A stretch of 64,000 nucleotides of DNA from Hirundichthys speculiger. Lineage: Eukaryota; Chordata; Actinopteri; Beloniformes; Exocoetidae. The first letter of the stretch is position 1, and every line of letters starts with the position of its first letter. The stretch lies in the NCBI GenBank assembly GCA_018398805.1, contig JAGFBZ010000289.1, positions 4,915,001-4,979,000 of the forward strand, read 5' to 3'. Positions 11,071 to 20,420 of the stretch are shown in pieces. Both the position numbers and the translations under genes were made by a program. The notes under the pieces are model-generated. The model was not told where the DNA came from. It was given only the letters and a program-made list of their open reading frames with translations, and ran no database searches.

Positions 11071-14000
11071 GTGAGCATTCTTCTTTCTTGTGATTTATAA
11101 AAGACTGTTCGTGACAGTTGAGCAGGGAGTGTCCGTAGCTATGATGAAGTTAGCTTCTGCTGGCCTCATAACTTCTTTCAAGTTATTGTGGTGTGAATGA
11201 CTCTGCGGTGTACTCTGTATCTGAGCTAATTTTTGCAGGTTATGTGAACAAAGACGTGGCGCTTTTTATCGAATGTATTCATCCTTGTTTTAAGAGTTTA
11301 TTTGTTACATCTTTTAACGGTGTACACAACTGGGGTTGTAGCGCTACCTGGCTAGCATAACAGTAGCTGTCCTTAATGACTGAAAGGAAAGGATTGAGTA
11401 TCAAGTTAAAATTGACGCAATGGTTTAAATAACTTGTAAGTCATATGGTTTTATATTATTTAGTTTAATTAATAACTTTTGGAATTTGTTAGCTGTGATA
11501 CAAAGATGCACGAGCGCATACATTTTTCAATGACCTGAAGTTAGTTTACGATTCGTCAATAGGCAAAGTGCCATTCAACTTTGAGAGAATCATTTTTTTT
11601 CTTTTTTTTAAAATTAAGACCACTAAGAACAGGTCTAGTTTTTTTTTTTTTTTTTTTTTTAAGAGGAGTGAAAAAACCAACACCCAGATCTTATTGGTTA
11701 AATCTGTTTACATTCTTTCTTAGATCAGAGATGATCTCTACATAGGGCCATGTTCCCATAGGTAAAGCAGATGAAGGGCCACACATTAAACAATTTATTA
11801 CAATCATGAGCTCTGTTTCCAAGCCAATTCTTTTATCATTATTATTTTTGTTGTTATTATTTTTCCCAAAAATTCACAATCAGATGGAGTCTCATGATTT
11901 CACAAGCTTGTGCAATACTTTTAGTTAGCTACAGCTGCTAGTTTGTGCTTTGTAAAAACAAAATTGCATGTATAATCACGGGGAAAAAAAATAATTCAGG
12001 GGCATTTCTTTTCTTTTTTTTCTTCTTTTTTTTTTTTTTTTTTACATCAGTGATAAGTCTGTGCTATACTTAGCATGCTTGGTTGAAAAACACACTGCCA
12101 GTGAATCAATGCTTATGGCAAATACTTACTCCCAACATTGTATTACATTTTTTATTTTCTGAAACTTTTAATCCAAGTCTGGTTCTTCTATCAAAACTGC
12201 TGCATTATTAATGTTCAGCTGCAGAGAAAGTTACTGTCTAAACATAACTGGGTCACCAAACATAATGTAAACATGTTGTAAAACAGTGTCAGTTTTGATT
12301 CAAATCTACCAAATTAATAGTTTCAAAGAGATCTTGGTGTCTTTGTTCTAGTTACAAACCCTTAATATCTTTGAGTTATCTTATCAATGCAATAAATAAT
12401 AAAAGAAAATGAAAGGACCAACATAACTTGTGGGACACATAAAAGTTGCATCAGTACAGGTACATGTGAGAGGCTAGATTGAAACATAGGTAGATTAAAT
12501 AATATTGGGAATTTCAACAAACCTATTTCTGGCTATTTGCTTTCATTCAGACCATGAAACACTCACACAAATGTCTACTTCTTAATGGCAAAACCACTTA
12601 AAATTGATATGCATGGATGTCACAGAAGTTATCTCAAAAAAATATGAGGGACATGATGACTTTGTTTTCCTCTAATGCTACAAAACAAGAGTTGGGTTCC
12701 TTTTACTTCTTGATGAAATATATTAAAATTTAAAATGCACTGTTTTTCTAAAACATTTACCTCTTTTCTTCTTAAGCCAAAAAGAAAATGGTAGGACGGT
12801 TTAAAAACTAATTTGACCCCCTATTTAGGGAAGTAGCCATATCAAATGCAGTCAGAGATTTGTGAAACCTTGATTTTGTTTATGAATAGTTACGGGGGAG
12901 AGTTTTGTTTCCATGTATTTTTGGCAGTTAAGAACCTCCTTGGATTAAAAAAAACCCCCCAACAAATTACAACACAACTCAGACGGGTCAATGATAGTTA
13001 AAATCCATATTAAACACAGTTTTGCCATAACTTGTGTCAAATGGGAGCCACAAATCATTTTGTTGCATTCCACAAACTGAGGTTTTTGAATGAAATGTAT
13101 CTTTGACACACTTAAACAGAGACAGCTGTCCAGATGTACAATCTTTTTAAATTTTTTTTTCTTTTAAGTTTCTCACACACCATAATGTATATCTATGAAA
13201 AGTCAGTTACTAAAAGCCTGTCATGGGGAGTTTCCTAAATGCCAGGTATTTGTGCTTTATAACAGAGCAGTGTAGCAGTTTGCTGAGGTAATCACCAACA
13301 GTCAGGATGTTTGAACAGCCTGGATGGGGGAGGTCACAGGAAGATTTGACCTCATGGGTTTCAGTTGTATTTGATTTATTTATTTTCAATGCTGAATATC
13401 AATTAACTTAGCAGATTTTAAAATTAGGTAAGTGTAACATGTACAATTACACTGCAATTAGTCTGTGACCAGAAAATGTATGTGAATCCCTTTAAATTAA
13501 CATAAAGGATATGTTTTGTGAAATAAAAGCAGCATCATACGAATGATTTTGTCTGTGCAATGTGTCATCCAGGATAAAGGGGTGCGACCCCTGTCCCTTG
13601 CCGGTCACGTGGGCTTCGACAGTCTTCCAGACCAGCTTGTTAACAAGTCCATCTGCCAAGGCTTCTGCTTCAATATTCTATGCATTGGTATGTTGTCATG
13701 CACATACAAATCACACAGACATTTGCTGGTATGGAATTTGACAAACTATGTGGACATATACAAACTTAATTTTTTACTAAAAACTGCAATCCCACTTTTT
13801 GTTTTGCTTTAGGTGAAACCGGTATTGGCAAGTCTACACTGATGGACACCCTATTTAACACAAACTTTGAGAACTTTGAGTCATCCCACTTTGAACCTCA
13901 GGTGAAGCTGCGGGCTCAGACCTATGACCTGCAGGAGAGTAACGTCAGGCTACGGCTCACTGTGGTCAACACTGTGGGCTTTGGAGACCAAATGAATAAA

Positions 14001-17000
14001 CAAGGAAAGGTGAGAAAAACAAATGTGTGAGTGAGTGTCTTATTGACCCTTAAGGACACTTTGCTGCACCAGAGATTTTTCTAGAAGTGCTGTGTTTTAA
14101 ACTGTACATTTGGGTGCCAAGTCACTGACCAGCAACATATGTGTGTCTTGTAGCTATCAGCCGGTGGTGGACTACATCGACAAGCAGTTTGAGAGTTATC
14201 TACAGGAGGAGCTAAAAATCAAGCGATCTCTGCACAACTACCATGACTCACGGGTCCATGCCTGCCTTTACTTTATCTCTCCTTCAGGTCATTCCCTCAA
14301 ATCCTTAGACTTGGTCACCATGAAGAAACTCGACAGTAAGGTAGGAAATTAATCAAAACAGAATCTCTCCCTCATCCGCTAATATAAGCTGTCTAAAGCA
14401 CAGAACCACAGGGCGTTTACTATGACATTAAAAATAAATCAAATTATTGCGTCTGACTGAAATTCAATGTTGTTTCAAAATTCATATAAACATGTTAGTC
14501 AACATTTTAGTCAGCTGAAATTACTCTAAACTGAACTTCTCACAGCCAGACTAACACACCCAGATCATGTGGTTGTAAGTCAGACTAATCTTTGCAAACA
14601 TTCAGCTGGACTGAAACTGGCCTGCATGCTCTTGGTTCTTCCTGTATTCATGTCATCAGGCCAGCTGTGGCTGTAGTTCCACTAAACTGTGCTTGCAGCT
14701 GTGATGCATTCAGGGACAATGGCAGTGAGAAATGACGTTACCATGACTTGACAGTTGTTTAAGTTTGGATGCATTCATAAATTTAATTTGAAATAGTTTG
14801 AAAATGTCACCTGGCATTCAGAAATTCACTATCTCAGATAGTGAAGGTCCATCTGATTAGCTAAATAACAGACTGATGTTTAGAGTGGGAATGTAGGACA
14901 CTTTGAAACATGGCGGTGTACTATTTATTGTGGCGTGTTTTTTTCTTTTTCCTCCAATGTTGTATTTATATTTTGCATGTAGATATTGTTATAAATTGTC
15001 CTTGTTTTCTTTTTCAGTGGTGGAACTCACACTTAAGCCTTTGTTTTATGAATGAATTTTCATAAGACAAAATTTGAACTGTTGGCTTGTTGTAGATGAA
15101 AAAAGTAGTAATCACAATGCTATTGAAAAACTGGATTCATAAGTAAATGGTGTAACTGTTGTTGAAATATAGTTTCACAATGAACAAAGAAAAAGAGGTA
15201 TACTGATGAATAAACATTTTTGAAGGTGATTACTAAACACAAAAGCACTCAGGGTTTTTTTTTCTCTTGCAGTTAAGCTTAGAGTATTTACTGAGAATTT
15301 TACTAGAAAGTGATGTTCATGTGTGAGAGATGGTGGGAACTCTAAATGAAATACTACGCTGTGCTACATTTGCTGTGTGGTTTCTGGGAGAGGTTCACTA
15401 TCTGCGGTACTAAACCCCTTCCATCTTGTGAAGTGGTCAAAAACTTTCCCATGCTCTCTGTGTGTAGTGACTTTGTTTTTTTTTGTTTTTTTTTCCCCTT
15501 TTTCTTTTTTTGTGGTTGTGCAGTTTTACTGCTCTGCAGTAACTCTATATTTGCATGTGAAAAGAGGAGAGGAAGAAGTGGAATGCTGTAATCACCTCAC
15601 ACACACACTCGGGTCGTCCTTTTGTGTCACTGTACGGAGAAACAAAGAACGATCCAGTTGATGAGTCTGCAGCAGTGACTGTCACTCACTCAGACAACCA
15701 AACAGATCTTCTAGTATTATATGTTTCCTCTGCTCGTATCAGTATTTATTCCGTCTGTTTGTACGGGTGCATGTGTGGCTGAGAAGCTTGCCTAGTGACA
15801 ACAAGTGAAGCCAAGCTTCTCTGGGGTACAACAAAATAACCGACAGGAATGTGGGGAGGCTTTGGCACCAGACTGAACTGCTGGGCCAGAAATAACATCT
15901 GAAAGATGGTTTATGTAGCGCTTATCTAAAAACGATGGGGTGGAAGCCGATTTTATTTATAGGGGGGAAAATAAAAACAAATGTAGTCAAACAAAGTTTG
16001 AATTTGTTCACTTTCATCTTTGAAACATGGTCTTCTACTCAAATTAACACTTTTTTTTCCCCTCCTTGTTTTAAATGTGTCTACATGGTGTGCTAGTGAT
16101 TAGTCTAGAATCATTGGTTGTTGTTTAGGATTTAAATGCTGGTTGCAGCGTGACAAAGTGTAAAAAAACAAAACAAAAAAAAGGATGATGGTACATTTTC
16201 TGACTAGCTTTTATAGTTTGTTATCCAGGAGGAAAATACCTACTAGAGAACTTCTGCCAGAAACTTAGAAAACTGGATATATCGAAATAATACGAAGGAG
16301 GATTATTTTGACAGGCTGCAGTTTCTTCAGTTTCCAGTATGTCTGGTGTAGATGGGATGAGTGGGAAGTTGATGGAAAGACATTCTTTAATACTCTTGTC
16401 ATTTGTTTTGCTACAGTCTGCAAGAAAGTAAAACTATACATTATATCTTTTTAAATAAGCATATAACACCAAACTCTAGTTATGCTGTAATGACAATGAA
16501 TGTATAGTTTGCAGAGCTCCACCTTTCCCCGCTGGAGCTGCGACAGGAGTGGAAAGTGGGCATTTGTTCTGAATTTGCATGCATGCATACTTATGAAACC
16601 AAGCTGTCTCAGAGTGGGTATGGTGTGTGAAGGGTTATTTTCAAATGACTTCTTACTCAGATCTCAATCTGTTTTATCACCTTACTGCAGGTGAACATCA
16701 TTCCTGTGATCGCTAAAGCTGACACCATCAGTAAGAGTGAGCTGCACAAGTTCAAGATCAAAATCATGAGCGAACTTGTCAGCAACGGTGTCCAAATTTA
16801 CCAGTTCCCGCTGGATGACGAGACTGTGGCCAAAGTCAATTCTAGTATGAATGTAAGGCGAAGCATGTGCACACGCTCACACAACAGTCAACAGGTGGTA
16901 CACGGGTTACAGTACAAGTCAGTCATAATCTTGAAGATGTACATATTCCTTTCAAATCAAGCTGAATTTATTTTCAAGTTCAGAGTTGAACTTGGGCTTC

Positions 17001-19770
17001 TCTCTCTAGCTTCATTAAACATGTGGAAATAACTTTTGAGGGTATTTTTTGCCTTTTGAGTCTGAATGATTTGAACTCGTTTAGTTTATTAAAAATGACA
17101 TGCTACTTAGGCTAGGCTACACTGGTGGATTAAGATTTTATACTGGAAGATAAAACCCCCCCCCCCCAAAAAAAAAAAAAAAAAAAAAAAATCATGAGCA
17201 TGCTGCCATGAATAATTTCCATAGAGATATGGCCAGTAATGTGGGTTTATAGTGGTGTAGTGTGGATGGAGACTTTTCTGACACAGACTGTGGATGTGTA
17301 ATGGTTTTGTTTTAAAATGAAACTGTGGATGTAGGGCCCTATGGAATCCGCGATCACGGAATCGCGGTCGGAATCACGGAATTGGAGATTAAAAACGGAA
17401 TTCACTTTAAATGCGCAATATAATAGAACTGAACGCAATTTCCGTAAAAGGTATTTTTTTTTTTCCCGCGGACTAAAAGGAACTCTTCCTTCGAGAAAAT
17501 GTTCCAACAGGGGTCACGAAAAGCTGAGACACTGCGCGCTTCTCCACCCCCTCCTGCCCCGGCTTTCCTCATTAATTAAAAAAAAAAACATGTCTAAGCG
17601 GCCATCTGAGAATCCGGCAAAAAAGCAAAGTAACTACCGGCTAACTCCCAGGTACAGGGCAGAGCAGTTTCTCCGAGATTATTATGTGTCTGGCGATTCA
17701 ATGTTCTGCAAGTTTTGCCAGGACATGATTGAATGGACACGAAAATATACGTGCGAGGATCACTTGACGAGTGAAAAACACAAACATGAAAAGGCGAGAA
17801 TCACTCACTGATCTAAACACAACGAGGCTGTAATAGCTGAACACCTAAAGAAAAAAAAAACACACTGACACACACAATAAGAGTTAAGTGCTTTGGATTT
17901 TATAGTATCTACATCAGCTATAGTAAATATAGTTTTTTCTGTTACCAGACACGCAGTTTGTCATGACATACCTGAAAAATGTCAGGTACGTCATGACAAA
18001 CTATGTGTCTGATAACAGAAGAAATTAGACAAGCTAAAATGATTAGTTTACTGCTGTTGAAATTTCTTTTTTGCAATTTAAGTGAATTTAACCTATTTGA
18101 GTTATCTTTTCTTGAATTTTCTTCTTTGTCAAAAAAACTAATGTTTTATTGGACACAATATGTTTAAATGTATGAAAACATTAAAGATTACAGTTATAAT
18201 TGCATAAATTGTCTAAATGTCATTACTTTATATACTGTCTTGGGGTTAAATTTGCATAAAATGCCTAAAACGGAATTCTCAAAAATTAAAAACCGAATAA
18301 CACAGAAAACGAAAAAAATTAAAACGGAATTTGAGAAGAAATAAAACGGATTTCATAGGGCCCTATGGATGCAGCCTCAGCAACTGGCTGCATCCAGACG
18401 ACTCATGTGCATGTGTAAGCTTCCTTTGTAAATATTTTTTATTTTTTCATGATGGACTTTTCTTCTCTTTTTTTCCCCTTTCAGGGCCATTTGCCATTTG
18501 CTGTAGTGGGCAGCACAGAGGAAGTCTCTGTTGGCAATAAGATGGTGAAAGCTCGCCAGTATCCATGGGGTGTCGTCCAAGGTAGGGTAAGGATAGATCA
18601 ACGTGGGCTTGTTTGTATTGTTTTACAACTTAACCAGAACTTTTACCTTGAAAAAAAAAGAAAAAGTGATTTAAGGCAGATCAAAGGATAACTTCTTTTT
18701 TTTTAAATATCCATCAGTGGAGAACGAACATCACTGTGATTTCGTGAAGCTGAGGGAGATGCTCATTTGTGTGAACATGGAAGACTTGAGGGAACAAACC
18801 CACACACGCCACTATGAACTTTACAGGCGTTGCAAACTGGAGGAAATGGGGTTTAAGGATACAGATCCAGAGTGCAAACCTGTCAGGTGAGCTGCACGCT
18901 CTAACACCTGTCCGCACCCAAAATACTTAACTTATGACGTGACGCACAGCTGACGTCTGTGTGTGTAAACACAGCCTGCAGCAGACTTATGAGGCCAAGC
19001 GGCAGGAGTTTTGGTGGAGCTGCAGAAGAGAGAGGATGAGATGAGGCAAATCTTTGTGCAAAGAGTGAAGGAGAAGGAATCTGAGCTGAAGGACGCTGAG
19101 AGGGAGGTACGCAGAAGTTTAGATTGCACATGCATAACTCATCACTTAAAAAAAGAAATGCAGCTATGTGCCCTTGATCTTGGGGACCAAATATAGCTGT
19201 CAGTTACTAATTAGTGTCATTGGCTGTTTTTTGTTTTAGCTGCAGAGCCGTTTTGAGCAGCTGAAGCGCCTCCATGCGGAGGAAAAAACTGCTCTGGAGG
19301 AAAAGCGGCGGCTTCTTGAAGAGGATCAGAGCTCCTTCAGTAAGAGACGAGCTGCTGCTCAACTCCTGCAGGCCCAGAGCCTCACAGCCAACGGCAAGAA
19401 AGACAAGGACCGCAAAAAGTAAGAGGACTCTCTGAACGCTCATGTGAATGTTTCACAGAAATAATCGGTGCTTCAAGTCTGCCGGCAGTGATTGTGAAAA
19501 GAAGTTTGAGTCGAGGATGACTCACAGTAGAGAGGAGGTTTCAACACACAGAGCCTTGTTTTATAGTGTACTCATTACTGACTACTCAGTTCTTGCACAA
19601 ACTGGCAGCAGAGCAAACTGAAAGTAGGATACTAAACTATGCTTGTTGGGTCAAGTGAACATTTTAGTTTCTTACGCAATTTCTTTGAATGCATGAATGC
19701 GGACGGAAACCTCAGTACATTACTCATTTGAATCTCTCTCTTGTCCTCTTTCAGTTCTGGCTTCATGTGA
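11041..19770 (+). CDS. septin10: Septin 10 (SEPT6-group septin), ten coding exons
   Basis: GTP-binding cytoskeletal protein that assembles into septin filaments. Exons 11041-11070, 13573-13687, 13813-14009, 14154-14340, 16691-16852, 18485-18581, 18718-18886, 18975-19106, 19240-19418 and 19755-19770 encode about 427 aa. Visible: N-terminus [11 protein letters not shown]-loop GETGIGKST (residues 49-57), NTVGFGD (G3), AKAD (G4), the septin-unique block [20 protein letters not shown], and a C-terminal coiled coil ending KDKDRKNSGFM. The N-terminus, '[10 protein letters not shown]', 'NTVGFGD' and the tail favour SEPT10 over SEPT6, 8 and 11. SEPT6-group septins are known as slow or non-hydrolysing GTP binders. 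Two apparent one-base frame breaks occur: the exon 3/4 phase, and a missing T in exon 8. Unless they are assembly errors, the copy is compromised. Confidence 0.92.
11071..13572. other. septin10 intron 1
   Basis: A 2.5-kb A/T-rich intron with T tracts at about 11641-11660 and 12005-12042. I recognise no transposon, RNA gene or conserved motif. Confidence 0.6.
13573..13687 (+). CDS. septin10: septin10 coding exon 2
   Basis: The acceptor CATCCAG precedes '[20 protein letters not shown]', then [18 protein letters not shown], the conserved segment before the P-loop. The donor is GTATGT and the exon ends in phase 1, splitting the first Gly codon of GETGIGKS. Confidence 0.93.
13813..14009 (+). CDS. 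septin10: septin10 coding exon 3 (P-loop and G3), phase problem at 3' end
   Basis: Starts after TGCTTTAG and reads [20 protein letters not shown] through [18 protein letters not shown]. The natural donor (AAG|GTGAGA at 14010) leaves phase 0, while exon 4 at its natural acceptor needs phase 2. Relative to the family's 'NKEES-Y' spelling there is one extra base, probably in the GG of CAAGGAAAG. A second consensus donor, GTGAGT at 14027, would restore phase by adding about six residues (VRKTNV). Confidence 0.88.
14154..14340 (+). CDS. septin10: septin10 coding exon 4
   Basis: After TGTCTTGTAG the frame (C)[20 protein letters not shown] leads to [20 protein letters not shown] and [12 protein letters not shown]; donor GTAGGA. 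Its natural start is in phase 2 and disagrees with exon 3. An in-frame alternative acceptor is the CTATCAG ending at 14160, so the exon would begin at 14161 (PVVDYID). Confidence 0.9.
14341..16690. other. septin10 intron 4, nothing recognised
   Basis: A 2.35-kb intron with a T-rich tract at 15475-15510 that creates spurious Phe-rich open frames. No repeat termini are identified. Confidence 0.55.
16691..16852 (+). CDS. septin10: septin10 coding exon 5 (G4 AKAD)
   Basis: The acceptor TTACTGCAG precedes [20 protein letters not shown], then [19 protein letters not shown] and [12 protein letters not shown]; donor GTAAGG. 54 codons, phase 0 at both ends. It contains the AKAD guanine-specificity motif. 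Confidence 0.93.
17156..17191. repeat. Poly-C/poly-A tract
   Basis: Twelve C followed by 24 A on the plus strand, in septin10 intron 5 about 140 bases upstream of the TIR element. Confidence 0.9.
17590..17811 (+). CDS. BED/CGGBP1-like zinc-finger ORF inside transposon
   Basis: 73 codons from ATG, reading [20 protein letters not shown], then a C-x2-C ... H-x4-H finger (MFCKFC at about residues 44-49 and HLTSEKHKH at about 60-68). This is the layout of the single BED-type finger of CGGBP1 and of hAT transposase N-termini. Unlike a hAT transposase, it stops right after the finger. It has A-rich sequence upstream and no splice signals that I can see. It is transposon cargo and not a host exon; expression is unknown. 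Confidence 0.6.
   Translation: MSKRPSENPAKKQSNYRLTPRYRAEQFLRDYYVSGDSMFCKFCQDMIEWTRKYTCEDHLTSEKHKHEKARITH
17939..18018. repeat. 37-bp-arm inverted repeat (hairpin)
   Basis: The arms 17939-17975 and 17982-18018 are reverse complements with about four mismatches, all transitions, separated by a 6-base loop. The sequence around 'tcatgac' in each arm is itself palindromic. It sits inside the 17332-18365 element. Confidence 0.85.
18485..18581 (+). CDS. septin10: septin10 coding exon 6
   Basis: The acceptor CCTTTCAG precedes [20 protein letters not shown], then [12 protein letters not shown]; donor GTAGGG, phase 1. It holds part of the septin-unique element. Confidence 0.93.
18718..18886 (+). CDS. 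septin10: septin10 coding exon 7
   Basis: The acceptor ATCCATCAG precedes (V)[19 protein letters not shown], then [20 protein letters not shown] and [16 protein letters not shown]; donor GTGAGC, phase 2. The [12 protein letters not shown] block is typical of the SEPT6 group. Confidence 0.93.
18975..19106 (+). CDS. septin10: septin10 coding exon 8, apparent 1-bp deletion
   Basis: The exon enters in phase 2 and reads (S)[12 protein letters not shown]. The family continuation [20 protein letters not shown] then [12 protein letters not shown] lies one frame over, from 19011. The family spells F-L-V with five T in a row; the sequence has four (19009-19012). Read literally, translation leaves the frame after QEF and stops about ten codons later, near residue 341, removing the coiled coil. 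Donor GTACGC at 19107. Confidence 0.85.
19240..19418 (+). CDS. septin10: septin10 coding exon 9 (coiled coil)
   Basis: The acceptor TTGTTTTAG precedes [20 protein letters not shown], then [20 protein letters not shown] and [13 protein letters not shown] heptad-like charged helix gives the C-terminal coiled coil. It ends in phase 2 at AAA AA|GTAAGA. If the intron is retained, the next codons read AAG TAA, giving an alternative end ...DRKK. Confidence 0.9.
19755..19770 (+). CDS. septin10: septin10 terminal coding exon 10
   Basis: After CTCTTTCAG the 16 coding bases complete AAT and read NSGFM-stop, matching the SEPT10-type tail (KDKDRKNS..). Confidence 0.8.
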
Positions 19771-20420
19771 AGACTTTTGGTTCTGAAGTACACTCCATTA
19801 TGACCAGTGTAACCAGTGACATTTTACCGACAGCAGATTCAGCCAGTCTCAAACACTAACCAGAAAAAGACCACAAAAGCCCAAACGTGAGATGCCAAAG
19901 TTTAAAGACTGTCTCTTAAAATCATCTGTACACTTTGCTCCATGTTATTTTTACTCTCTTTTGTAGGTTTTATGACTTTTTGTGTATTGATTTATATTTA
20001 TCCTTTGAATTTTTTTATACAAACCTATTGAGGGGAAACCTCACACAGCCTCCTCACTGGATGCTGTTTACAGATGTAACAGCTTAAACAGGTACAAATG
20101 TCACAGTGAGAAGTGCTTCTTCACTTACATTGTCTTCTGTATTTATCATCACATTATTATTATTATTTTTTATATAAAACCCTTTTTAGAGTGGTAGTTT
20201 TACTTGTCTCTCCAATTCTGAACTGTGTAAATGGCCAGTTTTTCACGAGTTACTTCATCTGGCTTTGTTAATCTAGGATTTTCATTATCAGTGAAGTTAG
20301 AATTGAATACTGAATTTTTGTTGCTACAGCACTGGCTCTAAAACAATTCTTTCGACTTTTTTTTTTGGAGCCACTTAAGTCTGAAAATGTCATTCAATAA
20401 ACGGTTTAGATTTGCAAAAG
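19771..20420 (+). other. septin10: septin10 3' untranslated region
   Basis: A/T-rich sequence after the stop, ending a short distance past the AATAAA at 20396-20401. The cleavage position is estimated. Confidence 0.6.
20396..20401 (+). terminator. Polyadenylation signal, septin10
   Basis: AATAAA 626 bases after the septin10 stop codon, in sequence of 3' UTR character (cattcAATAAAcgg). It is the first perfect hexamer after the stop that I found. Confidence 0.6.

Larger units (their letters stand above)
17332..18365. mobile_element. Non-autonomous TIR element with CGGBP1/BED-like finger ORF
   Basis: The left end TAGGGCCCTATGGAATCCG and right end CGGATTTCATAGGGCCCTA form a 19-bp inverted repeat with one mismatch, flanked by TGGATG at 17326-17331 and 18366-18371, a directly visible target duplication of at least 6 bp. 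It is 1034 bp long with one zinc-finger ORF (17590-17811), no transposase core and an internal 37-bp-arm hairpin. The hAT superfamily is the likely home (short TIR, BED-type finger), but hAT duplications are usually 8 bp, so the class is inferred. It lies in septin10 intron 5 and leaves the exons untouched. Confidence 0.85.

Noticed and set aside
15346..15661. Overlapping plus-strand frames rich in Phe and Val
   Set aside because: Produced by a T-rich tract in septin10 intron 4.
11041..19770. Identity as septin 8, 11 or 6
   Set aside because: The N-terminus MASSDVAR, the NTVGFGD G3 motif, the [10 protein letters not shown] segment and the KDKDRKNS tail fit SEPT10, as do the sowahc and sh3rf3 neighbours.
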